Part shown: piece after piece, positions 56,400 to 64,000 of the stretch
Numbering within the stretch: position 1 is the stretch's first letter
Layout of the letters: each line of letters begins with the position of its first letter
Assembly (NCBI GenBank): GCA_038503035.1
Contig: JAVSML010001088.1
Location: forward strand, 728,564 to 792,563
DNA from: Crocodylus rhombifer
Taxonomy: Eukaryota > Chordata > Crocodylia > Crocodylidae
Length of the DNA: 64,000 nt
Reading direction: 5' to 3'
The notes under the pieces: generated by a model
The model's input: the letters and a program-made list of their open reading frames with translations, nothing else
Told to the model about the DNA's origin: nothing
Database searches by the model: none
Position numbers and translations under genes: made by a program

Positions 56400-58000
56400 C
56401 TTGGTTGTCCATCATGTCAAAATTGTCAGGAACAAAGTCAGGACCTGTATATGGCCTTCAGTGACCTCACTAAGGCCTTTGACTCCATTAATCATGAAAC
56501 CTTATGGAAAAGTACTGGCCTATGGCCTGGCACTTTAAGGGCATAGAGCAGGCAGCAGGGCATCTGGCAGGTGCAGGCTAGCCCTGATGAGGCAGTCACA
56601 TGACTGATGGAGGGCCATATGATTGGAGGAGGCGGCTGAGCATCCTTCATTTTAACTCGCACCCTCAGGGCTTAGCTAGCAGTCTGCTGCTAGCAGCTGG
56701 AAGAACACCACGCAGCTGAGCAGCTACTCAGAACATACTTGGAGCAGGAGCTATGGGATGGCAGGAGGCTTCTGGACCTGGGCAATGACTGAAAACTACA
56801 CCCTGCTGGGGTAGGCTGGCATGGTGGGTCCATGCTAGCAGGGTGGTCCCCAGGAAATGCCATGCCAATCACCACCCCAGTGAAAGGTGAGTAAGGGGCG
56901 CCTTATAGCCTCAGCCCCCACAACTTAGTTGGTAGTAGGGAGACAGTGGGGCCAGGCTTGTCTTCAGATGCCTGAGCCCAGGGGATGTAATGGCCTGAGT
57001 GTGAATAGAAAAGCCTTAAGGGACATGAGTGGACTGTATGGACCAGGGCAGAATGAGAGTGCCCCAGTGAGAGTGGGCCGTATTAAAGAGGTCCTGTGAG
57101 AGGGGGCAGTATGGAAAAAGCCCTGTGAAGGGCAGAGTGTTAGAGCTGAATGTTAGAGGACCTACAAAAGGGAAGAGTTTGGCCCAGCCTTGGGCCAGTG
57201 CTCATACTAACTAGTGATGCCATCTGTGAGGCATGGGACATGGTCTAGGGAAAGTCAGAGCTGTGTATAATGCCCTAGGCATCAGAACACGTAATGAGCA
57301 GCCTCCTGCACTTCACAACAAGTAATGTAACAGCAAGATGTGGCAGGAGAATGAGGGCAGACTGCCCTAGACATGTGGGCAGGCCGAAGTCCAACCAGCC
57401 TCATGATGGTCACATGGCCATATTTGGATGTCCTGAAAAGTACGAGATTCTAACACTTCCACCACCAAGCAACTGTGACATTCTAAGTAGTGAGTTGGAG
57501 ACTGATCCATTTGTCATCCAAACTGGGGTCAAGCAAGGATGCATCGTCACCCCAATACTGTTCTCCATTTTTTTGACAGTTATACCGATTCTCATTAAGT
57601 AGTGCCTTCATTCTGGAATTGGCATTGAAGAGCCCTTTATCTATCTGGGATGTTTTTGATCAAAGATCAAGATACTCAAAACACAACTATCCTTGACTTT
57701 CAATATGCCAATAACTATGTCATCCTTGTTCTCACAGAGGAAAACCTCCAGACCATGCTGGATCTTTTCAGAGAAACCTATCAAACATTGGGCCTCTCTT
57801 TCAACATCAAGGATACTAAAGTACTCTATCAGCCTGCCCCGGCTATAAATGTAAACTCCTCTCCAAATTATCATTGTGAGAAAGACCCTGGAGGTAGTCA
57901 AATGCTTTCCCTACCTCAGTAGTCACCTCTCTCAGAGTGTGAACATTGGTGAAGAGATCGAACCCAGGATCTGGTGTATCCCAAACCCAAGGATTATATG
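56400..58000 (+). mobile_element. Non-CR1 LINE (copy 2): reverse-transcriptase fragment
   Basis: A second copy of the LINE family at 49490-54440, covering the part that copy 1 lacks. 56440-56527 reads DLYMAFSDLTKAFDSINHET followed by LW. After an inserted LTR, 57415-57600 reads AIFGCPEKYE and then VIQTGVKQGCIVTPILFSIF. 57660-57850 reads TTILDFQYANNYVILVL and ends in a YQPAPA block, and a VVKCFPYLSSHLSQSVNIGE block follows at 57890-57945. The catalytic (F/Y)ADD box is YANN: both Asp are lost, so the enzyme is dead. It overlaps the region where copy 1 resumes, so these are two copies and not one split element. Confidence 0.72.
56528..57414 (+). mobile_element. Solo LTR-like insertion in the LINE reverse transcriptase
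   Basis: An 887-bp insertion starts TGGCACTTTAAGGGC and ends GATGGTCACA, with TG/CA termini. The 5-bp duplication tggcc flanks it (56523-56527 and 57415-57419). Removing it restores the LINE reading from LW to MAIFGCPEKYE. It differs from LTR family A. No coding content recognised. Confidence 0.68.
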
Positions 58001-60306
58001 TAGTGAAAATGCAGAATTAAAATTCCATTTAAAAAAAGGCAAAATGTTGTCAAGTAAAAAAATTCACAGTTATGCTACCCAGAAGACTTAACTGCACTAT
58101 ACTGATGTCATAAAAGGAGGTATTTTGGAAATACTGATTTTGTATGTGTAGTAGTAAGTAGACACATAACTAGTAAGGTTTGGGCATGAGTAAAACCCTG
58201 CCAGAGAGCGGGGAGCATCAGGCATGCAGTGGGAGCCTTAGCTGCTTTGGAGCCTCAAAAAAAAAGTCCCCATCTGCTGCTGCTGCTGCTGCTGCTATGG
58301 CCTAGTCTGCTTATTCTGGTTGTTGCTGCTACACAGCAGTGTGGTGTCTGTGCACCCAAATGCTGCTGCAGCATGGGACTGGTGTTCTTGCCACGACACA
58401 AACTTCCTGGGAAGCTGCCATTCTGGCACCCCACTAAATTGCTTCATAGAGCTGGTACCCTGTTTGCCAGCTACACCTGAGGCTAATTTTGAAAGACTAG
58501 CAAGAGTTTAGATGTGTAAGTTACAAAGGAGAATTCTTGCTATCTGTCAAATCCTCTTATAATATTAAGAAGATTTGACAGATAGCAAGAGTTCTCCTTG
58601 GTAGCTTAAGTCCTTACAACCAACAGAATGATTGGGAGGAAATTAGCTATAGGGAAAGGGTAATTATTGATTGGACTGTAGTGTCAAAATCATCCCATTA
58701 AAGAGCTATCTGCACTTCTCTATTGCTGATGAAGTTATGGTGAGTGCATAATACAATCATTAATATATTAGCTTAATTATAATCTAATGTCTTCAATATA
58801 TCCTATCAACAAAACTTTAATTACTTTAAGCAATACAGAATTGAAGAATATGTACTATCCCATTGCTAAAATTACTCAGAACACTAGTGTTTGTCTGCTT
58901 TCACATTCTTATTTTGAATGAAATTTAGCTGAGCTGGGTCAAGATTAGGTCAACGGTATTAACAAAGGCACAGGTTTATGCAAGATTACTTTCCAGTTCA
59001 GCAACCACACAGAGGCCTTCAAAAGACTTTGGTTCATTTTTACTAATATTCAATCATTAGCTCTTTTACAATAAAAGATACTTTATAATCCTGAATAAAG
59101 TAGTGCAAAATAAAAAATAGTTCATTAGGTCATCGTTGGCCACCCTAAAATTGAGGGCCATCTCTGCCATGCTCATTTATGGGTTTTGAGGACCATTTAA
59201 AGACGTTACAGTTTTGTAGGTTTAATCCAGACTACAGCCTTCACTATATACATATGGACATCTGCAGTCCAAATTAAAATTGGTTCCAGTCCAAATTTAC
59301 TAACCTTCACTGAATGAGGATTAAAGTTAACCCAAATTAGGGCAGTCTGAACCAGGTATTTTAAACTGTATTAATTAACATGTATATACCGCAGGCATCT
59401 AAGGCTTGCCATTGCTTATTCCCATGACCAGATGTAGCAAGTGAGTTCAGTTTTGTAGCCCTGAAGTGCAAAAATGCACAAAAACCTCTCTTATAGTCAG
59501 TGGTCATCTATTAACCCTTAATTTGAACTGATATTTGATTCAAACTGTGATATGAATCAGTTAAAATGGTTTAGAAAATGGTGAACATATCTACAAATGA
59601 CAAAAGTCAATTAAGAGTCAAATTTTAGAGCCACCAATTTAACCATTAGGCTACAGACAAATTCTTGTAATTTAATTTTAATTTCCCCCCTTATTATCTG
59701 AATGTTCTTTTCATATGTAAAGCATACAAAGCATTTAAGCAGCATAACTGGGTGCATTTTTATAATGGATACTATAAGGAAGATCATTGAATTGTTCCCC
59801 ATACTCCATGTAAATAAGTTATAAATGTTCATTTTTACCAATTACATCATATGTTTGTCTAGGATAACCTCACTGAGCTAAATACGTATCAGAAACAAAG
59901 CTCCTACTGCCATGCCATGCTCCAGAGAAGCAAAACCAGCTATCCATACAAAATAATTCATTACTGAAAACTGCCTTAAAAAAGCAAATTAAGTGAACAC
60001 TGAACAACAATTTTATTTAATACCCACTTCAAATTTAATCACGGAAAATGATGTGTTTTTTTCCTTGTATATTATCCTTTTGCAAAGTATTAATGGCAGA
60101 AACATGGTCCTTCTTCTAAAATAAATAAAACTATGGCCCCCAGAGCTGTACCCCTAGTTATGTCTCTGGGAAAGTGAAATAACTCCATCCCAGTTTTCCA
60201 GCTTCTTGTTCCCCAAACTCAGGAGTCTCTGAGACTGGGAAAAGAGAGATAATAAGGAAAAGAAAGAAACCATGTGAGCCTGCCAAATAAGCATCCTAAA
60301 ATGAAC
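58001..60306. other. Intergenic; repeat-like block with CTG tract, a palindrome, then AT-rich DNA
   Basis: 58140-58500 is repeat-like and contains (CTG)n at about 58276-58298. The 83-aa frame there has no known domain. The palindrome at 58517-58608 is listed separately. 58620-60306 is AT-rich with nothing recognised. Confidence 0.45.
58517..58608. repeat. 92-bp palindrome
   Basis: Arms of about 42 bp, with four or five mismatches, include CTTGCTATCTGTCAAATC and its inverse. The centre is AT-rich. Probably a foldback MITE. Confidence 0.75.
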
Positions 60307-60311
60307 ATCCC

Positions 60312-61339
60312 TGTAGCAGCGCAGTGTCCTAGGGGTGGCCTTGAACTCCCCTAGTGCCTCCTACCATGCCAATGTGATATTGAAAGCACCCTCACATCTC
60401 ACCTGCCACGTCTTTGATGTCAACAGTGTATAAGGGAGGCTGCCCTTAGTCCTCTCTGACATGGTGCTCTGATGTATCTCGGTCTTTGTTCTGTCTTGGG
60501 TGACTCGATGCACCCCAGCCTTATGGGCTATGCATGGCTCCAACCACCCCTATACCACGCCCTAAGCCTCGCAGATGTATCAGATATTGTTTAGTCGATT
60601 TCCCTCTCTGCGCCCCACGGGCACTTCTGGCTGCCTCACAACCATGCTCCCTGGCACTTGTGAACAATCTCTGCCCCCTTTCGGGGGTTTCTAGCACTGC
60701 ACGCTCTGGGGCTTCTCACAGGTGTCCGCTCTGGGGCTCCTTGCCACTGCCCACTCTGGGGCTTTTCGCCTTAGGGTTCAGGTGGCCTTGGCCTTACCTG
60801 GCCCCCTCTCAATCCTCTGCTCCCCGTCTTAGGGCTGGGGTCAGTGCACCCTGAATTTTGTGCCCTCTGTGGCACCAAGGTCCCTACACTACTGTGGAGC
60901 CCCTATGAGGCCTCCTCCAACCCTCAATGGCCTCACTCGGTCCTCCAGTGTAACAACAACAAAAAACAATAACACAAGCCCTTGGGCTATAACACAAGCT
61001 AAACCTCCTGACTAAATGTTCTTCAAACCACACCACATCTCTCATCCATGTAACTAGCAGCTGGTACTTTCAGGCCTTATTCTCTTTCCCACATTCAGGG
61101 CCAATCTCTTTCCCTTAGTCAGGCAGTACTCCTTCTTTCTGGCTACCAGCAGAGAGAGAAAGAAAGAGAGAAAGCACTCATAGTCTCCCATCTGGGTCTT
61201 ATAGTAGTCAGCCCTGCCCCTTCCGGTCAGCTGACTCACCAGGTGTGGGCCCTTAGCTCCTCCTGGTTGCCCCTAGCAACCAACACTTGAGCCCATACTA
61301 CTACTTTTCAAGTAGCAGGCACCTTAGTGCCCTGCTACA
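60312..61339 (-). mobile_element. Solo LTR, family A copy 2 (short form)
   Basis: A 1028-bp element whose minus strand begins TGTAGCAGGGC and ends CTGCTACA. The 5-bp duplication atccc flanks it (60307-60311 and 61340-61344). The minus-strand U3 matches 52608 onward (CACTAAGGTGCCTGCTAC, then GGTSAGTCAGCTGACC) and has a TATAAG box near 61200. It lacks the long tandem array of the other copies, so it is likely near the ancestral length. Confidence 0.8.
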
Positions 61340-62149
61340 ATCCCAAATCAGCATGTCAGGAGACAGTTAATGCTGCAATCCTAAAAACCTGACTTCATGG
61401 CACATTAGAACTCTTAGTTTTACCAGAAGTCCACCCAGCTACAATCTTAGTAATGGTTATACTTGGGTTAAGTATAGTCAAAAAGCCCAAGGCTGAATCA
61501 ATTAACCGAGCCTGCTGAAGCACAAAAATTGACATGCTCCCACAGTCTTCCACATCACTTGTGTCAGCGTCACCACTCATCTCCATGCTAGAAAAAAAAA
61601 AAAAAATGGCAGAGGGACACTTTGAAATAAAACATGTTCAGAGTGCCCCACTGCCATTTGTTCGGCATGGGATACAAGATGATGCTGATACACATGATGT
61701 GTGGGTGCTTTTAATTAGAGTGGCTTGCTGATTAAAAGCACCTGGAGCCTTGTCCCAGTACATGTAAAAATGTCCATAATGATCACTGGTTTCAGTAAAG
61801 ATATGCATACAGTGAATGAGAAGAACTGACAACAATGGTCTTTATTTGGAGTAGTGGGAAAATCTGCAGCCCCTTGATCTCTCCATTTGTCTATTTAGAC
61901 CAGATCCAAAGGATCAACTTCCTTAGTCTCTTTAGGGATCATCTCTAAATTACAGCTTCTATCATTATATCTTCCTTCAAAGCAATAAGCACAAAAATCA
62001 GTTAACACCCATCTACAAAAGAGAGATTACTAGCATGTCACTTTGGAGTGAGTCTTTACCACTCTCTCTTTCTTACTGTCTCTTTTATGCAGCTGATTTA
62101 ATAAGTCTTTGGGAGTCTTTCAGGAGGTTTCATTTTTTTCTTAGAGCAA

Positions 62150-62480
62150 TGATGTATAAGATTCATTTTCCAATTTGTTTTTTGTGGGAAGCTTTTCTTC
62201 CAATTCTTGACAGACTTCAGTCCTTATACTGGGATTTGACTGACTTACACTTTTGGCAACTGTGCTTCTGCACATAGCAATAAGTCCATTAGCTACAGAT
62301 CGCTGAGACTGTTTTCCTCTTTCTGCATGATAGGATTTGCAGTTGTGTTCATAGGTACATTTCTTTCCACAAGGGCATGGTTGCTTCTTGTGTTTTTGAA
62401 CAATTTGTTTCTATGAAAATTGTCCAGATTTGGGCCTTGACAGCCAAGATGATCCTCAGAAGGCACAAATGTTGTCTCCA
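62150..62480 (-). pseudogene. ZC3H12C: Captured ZC3H12C CCCH fragment, copy 2
   Basis: Minus-strand translation, with one frame change, gives FVPSEDHLGCQGPNLDNFHR, then KHKKQPCPCGKKCTYEHNCK followed by SYHAERG. Next come QSQRSVAN, MCRSTVAKSVSQSNPSIRTE, then VCQELEEKLPTKNKLENE. The CCCH finger spacing C-x5-C-x5-C-x3-H is fully kept here, unlike copy 1. The conserved patch after the finger extends further than in copy 1. The join MCRxTxA to QSxP is the same in both copies, so both descend from one capture. The frame change and lack of a start make it non-coding as it stands. Confidence 0.78.
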
Positions 62481-62529
62481 TGTCCTGCAAGCACACGCAT
62501 AACTTGACACAGTTTCTCATAAGTTCCAA

Positions 62530-62702
62530 GACACAAAATTGGTGTCTATGTTCTGGTAAAATATTAACCTGAGTTCCAATGTCTTATTTAAATGAAACCA
62601 TTGTTCCTTGCATTTACACTGGTAAAATCGAGTTCCTCATTGATTTTACTTGATTCTAACACATCTATCAAAACTCCTTCTCCACTTCATACTAATTGTA
62701 TC
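62530..62702 (-). pseudogene. Gypsy protease/gag-end remnant in copy 2
   Basis: The minus strand reads DIGTQVNILPE (about 62553-62585), matching DPGTQANILPE of copy 1. Upstream sequence aligns to 26765-26860. The DTG Thr is Ile here. An internal deletion removes the following flap region. Confidence 0.6.
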
Positions 62703-63224
62703 TGTGAGGGAGCGCGCGCTAGGGGCGGCCGTGAGCTCCCTAGCGCTGCCTACCGTCACTTTAGGGTGACATAGCACCCTCAGAACCTCGCCCGCCACGA
62801 CTTTGATGACATGTATCTTTTATGTGGAGGCTGCCAGTTTCCCTAATGGACGGTCTTGTTGTTCGTCCCTATTCCAGACGGGGTTATCTATGTGCGTCCT
62901 GCCTTAAGGGCTATGCGTGCCTCCAAGCCTCCCCCTTAGCACGCCCCAAGCCTCGCAGCTGTTCTGGGGGACACTTGTATGGTCCCTCGCCCCTCGGGTG
63001 CCCTTGTTCTCACGCTCGGGCACCGGGGCTCTTCGCCCACCTGGCACCTCCTTGGGTCGGGCCCCAATCTCTAGCCCATTCCCCACGCCCTGGGCCTGTC
63101 CCGCTGGTGCCCAGCTACTTGCTGGCGCCTCCTGGGTCGGCTCGCCAGCGCCGCTCACTACCGGCGCCCCCTGGGCCGGGTTCTAGCCGGTGCCTGGCTA
63201 ATCGCCGGCTCTGCCTTAAGTCTG

Positions 63225-63570
63225 GAGCGCCCTCGCCGCCCTAGCCTCGGCGCCCTTGGGCCGGCACGCTCTCGCCGCCCTAGTCTCAGCGCCCTTGGGC
63301 CGGCACGCTCCCTCTGCCCGGATCTCGGCTCTATCACCGCCCTAGTCTCGGCGCCCTCGGGCCGGCTCACTCTCGCCGCCCTAGTCTCGGCGCCCTCGGG
63401 CCGGGTTCTAGCCCGAGCTCTATCACCGTCTTAGTCTCGGCGCCCTCGGGCCGGCTCTATCGCCGTCCTAGTCTCAGCGCCCTCGGGTGGCTAGCTCGNN
63501 NNNNNNNNCGCCCTTGGGCCGGCGCTATCGCCGCCCTAGTCTCGGCGCCCTTGGGTGGCTAGCTAGGCCT
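63225..63570. repeat. GC-rich tandem array inside LTR copy 3
   Basis: About nine imperfect units of roughly 39 bp, each containing GCCCTAGTCTCGGCGCCC followed by TTGGGCCGGC or close variants. The 10-N gap at 63499-63508 lies inside it. Confidence 0.85.
63499..63508. other. Assembly gap (10 N)
   Basis: Ten undetermined bases within the tandem array, probably an assembly collapse. Confidence 0.99.
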
Positions 63571-64000
63571 GGCTATTCGACCCCTCTCTGGTGCCTCGCC
63601 CCTCAGGGGCCTCTACCATGCTCCTTGCGCTTCGCCCCTTTGGGCTTCACCACTCTGGGGCCGACACGCCATGCGCCCCACGCCCTGTCTCTGCCCTGCT
63701 CCGGGGCCTTGCCCTCTCTAGGGCTGACTCCGCGCCTCGCGCTATGGCACCGGCACTCGCCGCCGTGCCTGTTCCCTTGACCCTTCGCTGGGTCTGTTTG
63801 CCCACCTGGGCCAACACCGCCCTCATGGGCTGGGGCCTGCACCCCGCACACTGCGCCACCCTGGCGCAATATGATGCCCAGCAGCACCGACACTAGTGCT
63901 CCTGGCTCTATGCCCCAACTGGGCACTGGGGACCCCCAAGCTGTTGGGGAGCTCCCCTGAGGCCTCCTCGCTCCCCTACAGCCTCACCCAGTCCTCCGGT

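Larger units (their letters stand above)
61775..62702 (-). mobile_element. Gypsy/ZC3H12C chimeric element (copy 2, truncated)
   Basis: It is homologous to 25796-26830 across the 3' LTR (about 61775-61954), the ZC3H12C-like segment, and the protease-gag side (about 62520-62702). It lacks about 140 bp of protease sequence present in copy 1. The upstream part is cut off by the LTR beginning at 62703. The shared gene order and junction show that the chimera replicated as a unit. Confidence 0.75.
62703..64000 (-). mobile_element. LTR, family A copy 3 (expanded, runs off the window)
   Basis: The left end TGTGAGGGAGCGCGCGCTAG and the next 250 bp align with 60312-60560. The last bases (TCACCCAGTCCTCCGGT) align with about 60930-60952, so the remaining U3 end lies outside. 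The same homologous span is about 640 bp in copy 2 but about 1290 bp here because of a GC-rich tandem array. It interrupts Gypsy copy 2; the candidate 5-bp duplication gtatc at 62698-62702 cannot be confirmed. Confidence 0.7.

Noticed and set aside
1..64000. CRISPR arrays, operons, prophage or other bacterial systems
   Set aside because: The sequence is vertebrate: exon with splice donor, CpG island, CR1 LINEs and hAT elements. No regularly spaced direct repeats with unique spacers were seen.

Overview
The window is vertebrate nuclear DNA, most likely from a crocodilian; a turtle is the main alternative. Evidence: many CR1 LINEs in both orientations (one with both reading frames intact), several hAT-like elements, chicken-repeat-1-type 3' ends, and one host exon that reads as PRKD1. 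Two runs of ten N mark assembly gaps (37288-37297 and 63499-63508).

The only host coding sequence I can support is the first coding exon of PRKD1 (protein kinase D1), minus strand, 23409-23597. It lies in a CpG island (about 22980-24300) and ends at a consensus splice donor in phase 0. Positions 1-23408 are therefore PRKD1 intron 1, and 23598-64000 is promoter and upstream intergenic DNA.

Intron side (1-23408): mostly AT-rich sequence. It carries a GT/G-rich repeat at the left edge, CR1 fragments (960-1865, 3870-5712, 6922-7165, 10918-11195), a solo LTR inside one CR1 (4920-5609), hAT-like or other terminal-inverted-repeat elements (8087-8946, 9572-10270, 12891-13185), and long stretches with no recognisable feature.

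Upstream side (23598-64000) is dense with mobile DNA. A 710-bp element with ~165-bp inverted arms lies just upstream of the CpG island. A structurally complete 2.15-kb Gypsy-type LTR element (25796-27942, 5-bp target duplication) carries gag and protease remnants plus a fragment of the host CCCH zinc-finger gene ZC3H12C; a second copy of the same chimera lies at 61775-62702. Next come two large palindromes (28871-29178), an intact full-length CR1 (29228-33868), more CR1 fragments, a decayed full-length CR1 whose 5' region is tandemly duplicated (43566-48285), and two copies of a non-CR1 LINE (49490-54440 and 56400-58000). These are nested with CR1 and solo LTRs. Three copies of one LTR family (52608-54144, 60312-61339, 62703-end) differ in length because of internal GC-rich tandem-repeat expansion.

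The layers can be ordered from target duplications: the non-CR1 LINE was interrupted by a CR1 and by two solo LTRs; the second Gypsy/ZC3H12C copy was interrupted by another LTR; a CR1 in PRKD1 intron 1 was interrupted by an ERV-like LTR. The best candidate for something undescribed is the Gypsy element that captured part of a spliced ZC3H12C transcript and then spread.
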